A stretch of DNA of 12,710 nt from Ignavibacteria bacterium UBA6906 (GTDB lineage Bacteria > Bacteroidota > Ignavibacteria > UBA10030 > UBA6906). The position numbers were made by a program, and so were the translations under genes. Below are positions 7,075 to 12,710 of the stretch, piece after piece. Where the stretch lies: NCBI GenBank assembly GCA_002451155.1, contig DKBG01000042.1, positions 102,417 through 115,126 of the forward strand, in the 5' to 3' direction. Position 1 is the first letter of the stretch. Each line of letters begins with the position of its first letter. The notes under the pieces are model-generated. The model was given only the letters and a program-made list of their open reading frames with translations. It made no database searches and was not told the DNA's origin.

Positions 7075-8214
7075 ATGCAAACGCCCTGGACCATCCTTCG
7101 CACCTGCTTCTCCCGTTCCTGGGGAGGCTTGGAGCTCAGCGCGCTCAGCACCACAGAGCGGCTGAGACTCCGGGGTCACACCGTCTGGCTTGCATGTCCA
7201 CCCGCGAGCCGTCTCGCTCTCGAGTCGGCGGCCCGAGCTATTCCTCTGATCCCCCTCGATGTCCGGGGATACGTCCACCCTTTGCTCGCTGCGCGCCTCG
7301 CCCGATTTCTCCGCGAGCAGCGAATCCAGATTATCCACTCGGAGTACTCCAGGGATCTCGCCACGGTCGTTGCCTCAATCCGTCTTTCCGGGACCAGGAA
7401 CCCTCTTCTCCTCACAAAGCATGTTGGATCCTATATCATGAAGAGGGATCTGTTTCACCGGTTCACGTACGCCCATCTCGATCGCGTCATTGCGATCTCA
7501 ACGGTCCTGAGAGACAATGTTATTGCCACGACACCGATGTCTCCGGACCGGGTCCTCGTTGTTCACAACGGGGTCGACACGAATCTGTTCTCCCCCTCCC
7601 GGATCGATCGGGAAAGCGTCCGGAGCCAGTTCGGAATTCCACTTGATGTCCCCCTCGTCGGCTTCGTCGGGCGGTTCTCCCCTGGAAAGGGGCACGAGGA
7701 GCTCATGCATGCGCTGACATTGCTGAGGGGCAGCCATCCTTCCGTTCGATGCCTGGTAGTCGGCGAGGCAAGCGCGGGAGAGCGGGCGTATGAGCAGCGG
7801 ATCCGATCGCTGTGCCGCGCTCTCGGCCTGGACGACATCGTGACGTTCGCGGGCTTCAGAACCGACATTCCCGAGGTGATGGCATCGTTCGACATTTTCG
7901 CGTTTCCCTCTCACGCGGAGGCCTTCGGTCTGGTTCTTATCGAAGCGATGGCAATGGAACGTGCCGTCGTGTCTACAAACTGTGACGGTGTCCTGGATAT
8001 TGTCGCGGAGGGTGTCACCGGGTTGTTTGTCGCGCCGGGAGACAGCAGCGCGCTCGCTGCAGGGTTGGCACGTCTCCTCTTGGATCCGGATCTGCGGGAT
8101 CGCATGGGGAAAGCGGGCCGAAGGCGAGTCCTGGAGTTGTTCGATGCATCGATGCAGATTGAACGGCTGGAGGAAGTGTACGGCGAGGTTCTGCGGGAAA
8201 GGAAACAGCAATGA
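7075..8214 (+). CDS. family 4 (GT-B fold) glycosyltransferase
   Basis: This 379-residue protein is a retaining GT4 enzyme moving a sugar from a nucleotide donor to an unknown acceptor, probably for cell-surface glycan or a glycolipid. The N-terminal half has the typical SRSWGGLELSAL opening (13-24, Gly17-Gly18 near the acceptor site). The C-terminal half has the donor motif GRFSPGKGHEEL (Arg200, Lys205) and the EX7E motif as EAFGLVLIE (Glu282, Glu290), followed by the usual VAEGVTGLFVAPGD segment. No membrane segment or signal peptide is visible, so it is probably cytoplasmic or peripherally bound. The acceptor cannot be told, and no other glycan genes are nearby. The start gives the normal distance to the Gly-Gly motif, but it has no clear ribosome site and lies only 24 bases after the gltA terminator T-run. 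Confidence 0.93.
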   Translation: MQTPWTILRTCFSRSWGGLELSALSTTERLRLRGHTVWLACPPASRLALESAARAIPLIPLDVRGYVHPLLAARLARFLREQRIQIIHSEYSRDLATVVASIRLSGTRNPLLLTKHVGSYIMKRDLFHRFTYAHLDRVIAISTVLRDNVIATTPMSPDRVLVVHNGVDTNLFSPSRIDRESVRSQFGIPLDVPLVGFVGRFSPGKGHEELMHALTLLRGSHPSVRCLVVGEASAGERAYEQRIRSLCRALGLDDIVTFAGFRTDIPEVMASFDIFAFPSHAEAFGLVLIEAMAMERAVVSTNCDGVLDIVAEGVTGLFVAPGDSSALAAGLARLLLDPDLRDRMGKAGRRRVLELFDASMQIERLEEVYGEVLRERKQQ

Positions 8215-8262
8215 ACCGGGAGCGCATCACCGGAACCTGCCCAGTATCCCGAGCAGATGCAC

Positions 8263-8625
8263 TCAGGCGGCGAGGACTCGGTCTATCGTCGCCATCAGCT
8301 CATGGAAATTGTACGGTTTCATCAGGTAGTCTTCGACACCGAGGCGGGCACACTCCTCAAGAACGGAAGGATGGGAATCTCCGCTGAGGACAATCATGCG
8401 GGGCGAAATATTCCGTTCCTTCATGAATCGCATCACGCCCAGCCCATCCATCCCGGGCATATGAAGGTCCAGCAGGACGAGGTCATAGGAGCTCCGGGAC
8501 AGCTGATCAATCGCCTCGTGACCGTCAGCAGCGGTTTCCACTTCGTACCCTTCAAGTGTCAGGTGTGTCTTTACCAGCTCGCGGAGAGCATCTTCATCAT
8601 CAACGTAGAGTAGCCTTGAGGCCAT
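8263..8625 (-). CDS. single-domain response regulator (CheY-like receiver)
   Basis: The 120-residue protein is a receiver domain and nothing else. Acidic residues Asp9 and Asp10 (YVDDED), phospho-acceptor Asp53 (LLDLHMPGMDG), switch Ser81 (VLSGD) and Lys103 (YLMKPYN) are all in place, so it should be phosphorylated by a histidine kinase. No output domain, kinase or chemotaxis gene is in the window, so it is an orphan; it may act by protein-protein contact or within a phosphorelay. An AAAGGG (8631-8636) lies 5 bases before the ATG. It converges on the glycosyltransferase gene with 48 bases between the stops and no evident terminator. Confidence 0.95.
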   Translation of the reverse strand: MASRLLYVDDEDALRELVKTHLTLEGYEVETAADGHEAIDQLSRSSYDLVLLDLHMPGMDGLGVMRFMKERNISPRMIVLSGDSHPSVLEECARLGVEDYLMKPYNFHELMATIDRVLAA

Positions 8626-8648
8626 TGGCGCCCTTTATCAGTGAGCAG

Positions 8649-8660
8649 GTTCCGGGGAAC
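8649..8660. promoter_or_regulatory. 12-base palindrome overlapping the predicted start point of the response regulator gene
   Basis: GTTCC-GG-GGAAC is a perfect inverted repeat directly downstream of the -10 box, spanning about -6 to +6. Its position suits an operator; it could also form a small hairpin in the leader. Confidence 0.35.
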
Positions 8661-8669
8661 AGTATATCA
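8661..8669 (-). promoter_or_regulatory. extended -10 promoter of the response regulator gene
   Basis: On the minus strand TGA-TATACT: an extended -10 (TGn) plus a 5-of-6 match to TATAAT. There is no recognisable -35 at 16-18 bases. The predicted start point near 8654 gives a leader of about 29 bases. Lack of a -35 fits a promoter that needs an activator. Confidence 0.55.
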
Positions 8670-8687
8670 CCGTTTCCTGAGATCCGG

Positions 8688-8703
8688 TGTGATTCCGGTC
8701 AAG
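8688..8703. promoter_or_regulatory. CRP-like motif TGTGA-N6-TCAAG upstream of the response regulator gene
   Basis: TGTGA (8688-8692) and TCAAG (8699-8703) have the same ten defined bases as the motif at the cyclase promoter and match 8 of 10 of the CRP consensus. The centre (8695.5) is 41.5 bases upstream of the predicted start point at 8654, the spacing of class II CRP-activated promoters. Confidence 0.4.
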
Positions 8704-8850
8704 TCCATTCCGTTTCTTCCCCCGGAGAGGACTCATTCGCCCCCCAGCTGTAGAATTGCCCGCATCGTCCGGCCTACGAGGGGGTGGGGGAAATGTGCGC
8801 TGTTCCCTCAGGGGCACGCACGCCCGAGCCAGCGACAATTGCTGCATTTA

Positions 8851-9189
8851 TTACTTGACCCACACGATTGTAATCCCCCCGTTTTCCTTCCCGAGATCCG
8901 GATCAGTCCGAAGTCCGGTCTCGTCGAGCATACGACGTGTTTCCTGGTCGAGAACGGCAAACTGCTCCCCCTCGATGACTCCCAGAAGTCCGGATCGCCT
9001 GAAGAGCCAGTTTCGAACGGTGGTCCGGGTTGACCCACCGCTCCCCCTGCTTCCGTAGCCGTGGATAATCTTCAGCACCCGATATTTGCTGCTGTTCTGC
9101 ACCTTCCTGAGAGCGTCGAGCAGCTCATCCTCGACGTGATCGGGATTCCTTGGCGGGTGGGCAATGTCGATCACCAGCAATGGACTCAT
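8851..9189 (-). CDS. small stand-alone Smr (MutS2 C-terminal-like) domain protein
   Basis: The 112-residue protein has the outline of a Smr domain: a first strand VIDIAH (6-11), a helix HVEDELLDALRKV, a central strand and loop VLKIIHGYGSRGSGGS (38-53) followed by an Arg-rich helix, and a closing strand GGITIVWVK (104-112). Smr domains bind branched or looped nucleic acid and some cleave DNA or RNA. Here the usual LDLHG motif reads IDIAH, the HGxGxG loop is lengthened by Ser and Gly residues, and there is an insertion of about 30 residues before the last strand, so nuclease activity is uncertain. A TTG at 9192 would add one residue; the ATG at 9189 is preferred. There is no Shine-Dalgarno sequence. 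The assignment rests on motif pattern only. Confidence 0.7.
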   Translation of the reverse strand: MSPLLVIDIAHPPRNPDHVEDELLDALRKVQNSSKYRVLKIIHGYGSRGSGGSTRTTVRNWLFRRSGLLGVIEGEQFAVLDQETRRMLDETGLRTDPDLGKENGGITIVWVK

Positions 9190-9200
9190 CAAATGGGTCG

Positions 9201-9206
9201 GTTATA
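9201..9206 (-). promoter_or_regulatory. possible -10 box of the Smr gene
   Basis: On the minus strand TATAAC, a 5-of-6 match to TATAAT, with no good -35 at 16-18 bases. The predicted start point near 9194 is 5 bases from the ATG, which would make a near-leaderless mRNA. Confidence 0.35.
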
Positions 9207-9554
9207 GAGACACCAGTGTACGGCTGCACGATGCAGAGGATTGTCGCCGACAGGCATCAAACGGGTTCGCACGTGGAGCCGGCCGGAAACCCCGACAGGG
9301 TTCAGGCAGCAGCATGAAAGCCCTGAGGATGGCTTGCCAGGGTATTCTTTTCACGCGGTGCCGCTGCCGGCTTCACGGACCTCCAGCGGTACAACTGGAG
9401 ATTCCCGAAATCCCTGCATTCGGTCCCCCAACGCGTCGATCAGGATCCAGGATCCTCTCAGTCCATGACAGGCGACGCCATTGCTGGCCGCGTCGTGCTG
9501 CGAAGAGTAAAATATAGCCACGCGGAGCGGCATTTGCAACAAAGAGGTGTCGGT
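9207..9554. other. gene-free gap with several inverted repeats
   Basis: This lies between the divergent Smr and Nudix genes. Open frames here have no recognisable protein features and are judged chance. Visible structure: AACCC-CGACA-GGGTT around 9288-9302; CCCTG and CAGGG arms around 9321-9342 with TGGC-TT-GCCA inside; GTGCCGCTG (9358-9366) pairing with CAGCGGTAC (9384-9392) with one G-T pair; and AGGATCC-A-GGATCCT (9442-9456). None is followed by a T-run. No tRNA or known RNA family is recognised. Confidence 0.35.
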
Positions 9555-9583
9555 TTGGAAGTTCCAGGGAATGTCGGTATTTT
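9555..9583 (+). promoter_or_regulatory. candidate promoter of the Nudix gene, predicted leaderless
   Basis: TTGGAA (9555-9560), 17-base spacer, TATTTT (9578-9583): four of six matches at each element with ideal spacing. The predicted start point at about 9590 is one base before the ATG at 9591. No ribosome site is present. Confidence 0.45.
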
Positions 9584-9590
9584 AGTGTTC

Positions 9591-10163
9591 ATGCAGTATT
9601 CAACTCTCTATGCCACACTTCTTCGCGCGGTCGAGCGCGCCGAGCGCCGGGAGCTCGCAATCGATGGCTATCACCACGCCGCGGTACTCGTGCCGGTTAT
9701 TTCCTCCGGAGATACTGCTGAGCTCCTATTCACGCGGCGCACGGAAGCGGTAGAGAGCCACAAGGGCCAGGTTTCCTTCCCTGGCGGAGTTGTGGAAGAG
9801 GATGACAGAAGTATTGTTCACACCGCTCTGCGGGAGGCCTGTGAGGAGCTCGGCCTCTGCGAAGGAGCCGTGCAGCCTCTCGGCCTGCTGGATGATATTG
9901 CCACTCCCTCCGGATTTATCATCACCCCAGTGGTGGGAATTGCCGAGCGGCGCCCGGCACTTCGGCCGAATCTGGAAGAAGTAGCGGAGGCATTCTATGT
10001 ACCACTCGGATTCTTTGCGGGGTCTGAAACAGGAAGAAAGTCCGAGCGGGAATTCCTCGGAGAGCGGCACGAAGTCTGGTATTACGACACCGGAACCCAC
10101 CTGATCTGGGGGGCGACCGCCGCGATTGTGCGGGGACTTCTGAAGGGAATGGGCCTGCTTTAG
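9591..10163 (+). CDS. Nudix hydrolase, CoA pyrophosphatase (NudL/NUDT7) type
   Basis: Nudix enzymes of this group cleave CoA or acyl-CoA to phosphopantetheine and 3',5'-ADP. The 190-residue product has LLFTRRTEAVESHKGQVSFPGG (45-66), matching the NuCoA signature, and a Nudix box ending REACEELGL (81-89; Glu82, Glu85 and Glu86 bind metal). The FPGG-to-RE distance equals that of NudL. In the NuCoA signature the usual mid-motif Arg is Glu55, so CoA specificity is not certain. An upstream in-frame start at 9465 would add 42 residues without family similarity; the ATG at 9591 gives the NudL-like length and fits the promoter just upstream. Its stop overlaps the stop of the opposite sigma factor gene, with no terminator between them. 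Confidence 0.88.
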   Translation: MQYSTLYATLLRAVERAERRELAIDGYHHAAVLVPVISSGDTAELLFTRRTEAVESHKGQVSFPGGVVEEDDRSIVHTALREACEELGLCEGAVQPLGLLDDIATPSGFIITPVVGIAERRPALRPNLEEVAEAFYVPLGFFAGSETGRKSEREFLGERHEVWYYDTGTHLIWGATAAIVRGLLKGMGLL

Positions 10164-10765
10164 CTGGCGAACGCAGGTGACAGGTCCGGCACGAATCTCT
10201 CCGGGACGCGATACCCTCGTGACGACGCATATCCTTTCAGCAGGTCAAACAGAAGCGCACGCGCCCGGTGGAGACGCGACCGGACGGTGCCAACGGGTAT
10301 GCTGAGCACTTCCGCAATTTCCTCATAGGGCATATCTTCGACATCCCTCAGGATGACAACGCTCTTGAACTTTTCGGGGAGGGAGCTGATCGCCCCGAGA
10401 AGTTCATCGTCAAACATCCGCCCGTCGATGGCCTTTCGCAGATCCCCGTCCCCCTCTTCCGCTCCCGGCACCTGCTGATAGGGGGAAATCCGCTCGTCAA
10501 ACTCCACCAGCTCCGGAACCCGCCTGATCCGTCGGTACTCATTGATATAGGTGTTCTTCATGATCCTGTAGAGCCAGGCTTTCGCATTCGTTCCTTGCTC
10601 AAACTTGTCATAAAATCGAAACGCTTTCAGGTACGTTTCCTGCAGCAGGTCTTTTGCGGTCTCACTATTACCGGAGAGATAGACTGCGTAATTGTAGAGG
10701 GCATCCATAAATGGAACCATTTCAACATTGAATTTTATCTCTTTCTCGCCCGCTCGCTGGTTCAT
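10160..10765 (-). CDS. ECF-type RNA polymerase sigma factor
   Basis: The 201-residue protein has the two ECF domains. Sigma region 2 spans about 15-82, with the DLLQETYLKAFRFYDKF core-binding helix (39-55) and the AKAWLYRIMKNTYINEYRR segment (61-79) for -10 recognition. Sigma region 4 spans about 125-180, with the helix-turn-helix YEEIAEVLSIPVGTVRSRLH (147-166). The 83-118 linker is acidic. It directs RNA polymerase to an unknown regulon, often envelope or oxidative stress in relatives. No anti-sigma factor or membrane sensor gene is adjacent. Two ATGs are possible: 10768 leaves one base after GGAG, while 10765 leaves four, so 10765 is preferred. Its promoter is near consensus, so control may act on the protein or through the palindromes upstream. 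Confidence 0.95.
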   Translation of the reverse strand: MNQRAGEKEIKFNVEMVPFMDALYNYAVYLSGNSETAKDLLQETYLKAFRFYDKFEQGTNAKAWLYRIMKNTYINEYRRIRRVPELVEFDERISPYQQVPGAEEGDGDLRKAIDGRMFDDELLGAISSLPEKFKSVVILRDVEDMPYEEIAEVLSIPVGTVRSRLHRARALLFDLLKGYASSRGYRVPERFVPDLSPAFAS

Positions 10766-10798
10766 CATGCTCCACGTCCTGAGTATGATATGTTCGTT

Positions 10799-10810
10799 TA
10801 ATTCGAATTA
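10799..10810. promoter_or_regulatory. 12-base palindrome at the start point of the sigma factor gene
   Basis: TAATTCGAATTA is a perfect palindrome. The predicted start point for the promoter at 10817-10845 is 10810, so it covers +1 to +12, a typical repressor position. A-T richness of the region raises the chance of coincidence. Confidence 0.35.
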
Positions 10811-10816
10811 TACGTT

Positions 10817-10845
10817 AATATACACGGTGGAATTACCATTGTCAA
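10817..10845 (-). promoter_or_regulatory. near-consensus sigma70-type promoter of the ECF sigma gene
   Basis: On the minus strand TTGACA (10840-10845, perfect), 17-base spacer, TATATT (10817-10822). A T-rich run upstream (10847-10853) could act as an UP element. The leader would be about 45 bases. A TATAAT (10809-10814) lies just downstream without a matching -35. Confidence 0.85.
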
Positions 10846-10876
10846 GAAAAAAAGAAGAAGGGTCGAAAAAACTTGT

Positions 10877-10891
10877 AAATTTGCCAAATTT
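10877..10891. promoter_or_regulatory. 15-base palindrome upstream of the sigma factor promoter
   Basis: AAATTTG-C-CAAATTT, two perfect 7-base arms about a single base, centred near -74 relative to the predicted start point. The position suits an activator or upstream operator; no regulator is assigned. Confidence 0.35.
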
Positions 10892-10919
10892 CGCCTAAAT
10901 CGTTGCGCGACACCGTGGC

Positions 10920-10958
10920 AAAAACGAGCGCCGCCATCCCCGGGGAGGATGGCGGCGC
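10920..10958 (-). terminator. intrinsic terminator after the TPR gene
   Basis: On the minus strand GCGCCGCCATCC pairs perfectly with GGATGGCGGCGC (arms 10947-10958 and 10928-10939) around a 7-base loop. TCG and then five T (A at 10920-10924 on plus) follow. It starts 22 bases past the stop and isolates the sigma gene from TPR transcription. Confidence 0.9.
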
Positions 10959-10980
10959 GAAAAGTCCACCGTGAGCGGAT

Positions 10981-12710
10981 TTACTTGCCGGCCCCAGGAC
11001 ATCCAATGCGCTCCATTCCTTTTTTCGCATCTTCATTTCTCGGATCGATCCGGAGCGCTTTTCGGTACTCCGCGCATGCCTCCTCTTGAAGTTTCCTGTT
11101 CCCTTCGTCGTCACCCTCCACGCGGGAGAGGACCAGCGATTGTGCCAGCCAGAGGTGAGCTGCCGCACTACCCTGGTCCACCTCTGAGGCCCGCCTGAAA
11201 TGTCTGGTGGCCTCGTCGATCTTCTTTCTGTTTTCCGCCTGGTCCCCCCGAGGATTCAACGTCTGCAGAAGCGCCTGACCCCATGTCATCCGGAGCGAAA
11301 AATTGTCATAGCCGAGATTACTCGACCGGCGGCAGGCATCGACGACTTTGTCATACTGTTGAAGGGCAAAGTAGTACTGGCCGATCATGTACTCCGCCTC
11401 ACCTGCAATGTCCCGGCTCCGTTTGTCGTTGGAGGTTCCGACTGCCTTGAGAACCTCGTCGTATTCGTCCTTCGCCTTGGAAAGCGAATCAACTGCCGTA
11501 TAATAGCGTCCCATCCAGAGCCGGGCCAGCAGCCAGTCAGGCTTCAGCTCGATCGCCTTCACCAGCATCTCCCGCATCCGCTGGTAGTTCTTGATCGTCG
11601 GCTGATAGTAGCATGCAGCCGCGTTCAGATACGACCCGAGGGATCTCGAGTCGCAGGCAATCCGTTTTTCAAACATCTGAGCCGCGCTCGCCCACTCCTG
11701 TTTCCGCATATAAATTGAGCCGAGCTGGTAATACGGATCGCAGTTTGTCGAGTCCTCCTGAATCGCTCCAAGGAGCGCTGAAATCGCATCATCCTCACGA
11801 CCGGAACCCACAAGCGCGCTTCCATAGCTTGCCTGATCTTCAGGCAGGAACGATCCACGGTGTTTCAGCACCTGATACGAGGCAACCGATCCCGTATAAT
11901 CCTTCAGTTGCAGCTGGCTCTCCGCCAGCACATGCCATATGTCATTGTTCGTGGAGTCGAGGGATAGCGCTCGTTTCGCCTCTTTCTCCGCCTCGGCATA
12001 CCTTTCCGACCCGTGAAGTGCCCGGGCGTACAGAGCGGATCCCTCCGCAGATTTCTTGTCCAGCCGTGTAAACCGTTCCAGTGACGCGACCGCTCGCTCA
12101 TACAGTTTCGCCCGGACAAGGATCTTTCCTTTCGCGAGATAGGCCTCCGCATAGGTCGAATCGATTGCTACGACTTCTTCATACTGTTTCACCGCGTCAT
12201 TGTAGTTTTGCTGCCGCTCATAGACCCGCCCCAGTTTCATCCGGGTCTCCACATCTTTCGGGTCCAGTTCTAATGCCCGCTGGTAGTTCATCACCGCAAG
12301 CGGAGGCACGTTCTGCTTAAGGTAGCAGTCTCCCAGCAGGGAGGGAATTTTTGCGTTCGAGGGATCATACTCCTTCGCCAGCGTCAGCTGCCGAATTGCC
12401 GCATCCACTGAATCCGCTGCCAGGTATGCCCGTCCGTAGGCGGTAAGCGCCGCAGGGTTTTTCCTGCCGATTTTCTCCACCGGCCTCAGCGCTTTCAGCG
12501 CACCTTTAACGTCGCCGGTCGCCAGCAGTGAGGTCCCGAGCATGGTCACCAAGTCTATGTTTTCGTCGTTCTGTTTGAGTGCCCCCTCCAGGTAGGGAAT
12601 GGCCTCCCGATACCTGTTCTGGTTGAACTCGATCGAGCCGAGGAGCGCATTCACCTCTCCGGGGCGGTCCCCCGCTTTCAGGGCCTGCTGGAGAAATTTT
12701 ACGGCGGTGC
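10981..12710 (-). CDS. tetratricopeptide-repeat protein, N-terminus beyond the window
   Basis: The reading frame stays open to the right edge. The internal GTG at 12654 is not a start, because the 18 codons upstream of it continue the repeat pattern (AVKFLQQALKAGDRPGE). The visible 575 residues are roughly 13-14 tandem TPR units of about 34 residues, with the usual spacing of small residues and closing motifs such as YQRALELDP, YEEVVAIDS, FEKRIACDS and YRKALRIDPRNEDA. There is no other domain in the visible part, and it ends shortly after the last repeat (IGCPGAGK). TPR arrays are protein-binding scaffolds; the partner and cell location cannot be told, since any signal peptide lies outside the window. 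A few loops are longer, such as QTLNPRGDQAENRKK. A strong terminator follows. Confidence 0.92.
   Translation of the reverse strand, partial: TAVKFLQQALKAGDRPGEVNALLGSIEFNQNRYREAIPYLEGALKQNDENIDLVTMLGTSLLATGDVKGALKALRPVEKIGRKNPAALTAYGRAYLAADSVDAAIRQLTLAKEYDPSNAKIPSLLGDCYLKQNVPPLAVMNYQRALELDPKDVETRMKLGRVYERQQNYNDAVKQYEEVVAIDSTYAEAYLAKGKILVRAKLYERAVASLERFTRLDKKSAEGSALYARALHGSERYAEAEKEAKRALSLDSTNNDIWHVLAESQLQLKDYTGSVASYQVLKHRGSFLPEDQASYGSALVGSGREDDAISALLGAIQEDSTNCDPYYQLGSIYMRKQEWASAAQMFEKRIACDSRSLGSYLNAAACYYQPTIKNYQRMREMLVKAIELKPDWLLARLWMGRYYTAVDSLSKAKDEYDEVLKAVGTSNDKRSRDIAGEAEYMIGQYYFALQQYDKVVDACRRSSNLGYDNFSLRMTWGQALLQTLNPRGDQAENRKKIDEATRHFRRASEVDQGSAAAHLWLAQSLVLSRVEGDDEGNRKLQEEACAEYRKALRIDPRNEDAKKGMERIGCPGAGK

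Noticed and set aside
8211..8400. ATGA at the end of the glycosyltransferase gene, opening a plus-strand frame
   Set aside because: The frame runs antisense through the response regulator gene, is short, and has no protein-like features or family similarity.
8795..8821. Hairpin after the Smr gene as its terminator
   Set aside because: The arms GTGCG and CGCAC are short, the stem inside is bulged, and no adequate T-run follows on either strand.
8638..8847. Minus-strand open frame of 69 codons between the response regulator and Smr genes
   Set aside because: It covers the response regulator promoter, palindrome and CRP-like site, and its composition is not protein-like.
9465..9590. Upstream in-frame extension of the Nudix gene
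   Set aside because: The 42 added residues resemble nothing in the family. The ATG at 9591 gives the normal length and sits directly after a promoter-like sequence.
12652..12654. GTG as the start of the TPR gene
   Set aside because: The 18 codons upstream to the window edge continue the TPR pattern without a stop, so the gene begins outside the window.

Overview
The window reads as a stretch of chromosome from a free-living bacterium of moderately high G+C content. The signs are a housekeeping citrate synthase, a polyphosphate kinase, an ECF sigma factor, an orphan response regulator, a long TPR protein and an exported D-Ala-D-Ala dipeptidase. Nothing looks mobile: I see no transposase, integrase, phage gene, CRISPR array, tRNA or rRNA. 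Domain style (cyclase-ATPase fusions, long TPR proteins, single-domain regulators) would fit the Bacteroidota/Ignavibacteriota neighbourhood or similar groups, but the sequence alone does not settle taxonomy. Several promoters fit the -35/-10 TTGACA/TATAAT pattern.

Layout. 1-3094 (minus): a two-gene unit. A zinc-ribbon/class III cyclase/ATPase fusion with an unusual membrane-anchored C-terminus is joined by an ATGA overlap to a VanX/DdpX-type dipeptidase that runs off the left edge. 3233-5428 (plus): polyphosphate kinase 1, divergent from the cyclase. 5678-6973 (plus): citrate synthase behind a leader with two small hairpins and closed by a strong intrinsic terminator. 7075-8214 (plus): a GT4 glycosyltransferase starting just after that terminator. 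8263-8625 (minus): a CheY-like single-domain response regulator. 8851-9189 (minus): a small Smr-domain protein. 9190-9590: a gene-free gap of about 400 bases. 9591-10163 (plus): a Nudix hydrolase of the CoA pyrophosphatase type, meeting tail-to-tail an ECF sigma factor (10160-10765, minus). 10981-12710 (minus): the C-terminal 575 residues of a TPR protein that starts beyond the right edge, with its terminator.

The window is rich in signalling genes: a predicted cAMP producer, a polyphosphate producer, an ECF sigma factor and an orphan receiver. The most interesting features are in the control regions. The cyclase has a near-consensus promoter whose predicted start point falls at the ATG, implying a leaderless mRNA, and the Nudix and Smr genes show weaker versions of this. 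A CRP-like motif (TGTGA-N6-TCAAG) occurs at the cyclase promoter and again upstream of the response regulator, where it is centred 41.5 bases before the predicted start point. I do not find a clear multi-gene novel system; the cyclase fusion with its coupled dipeptidase is the best candidate for something undescribed.
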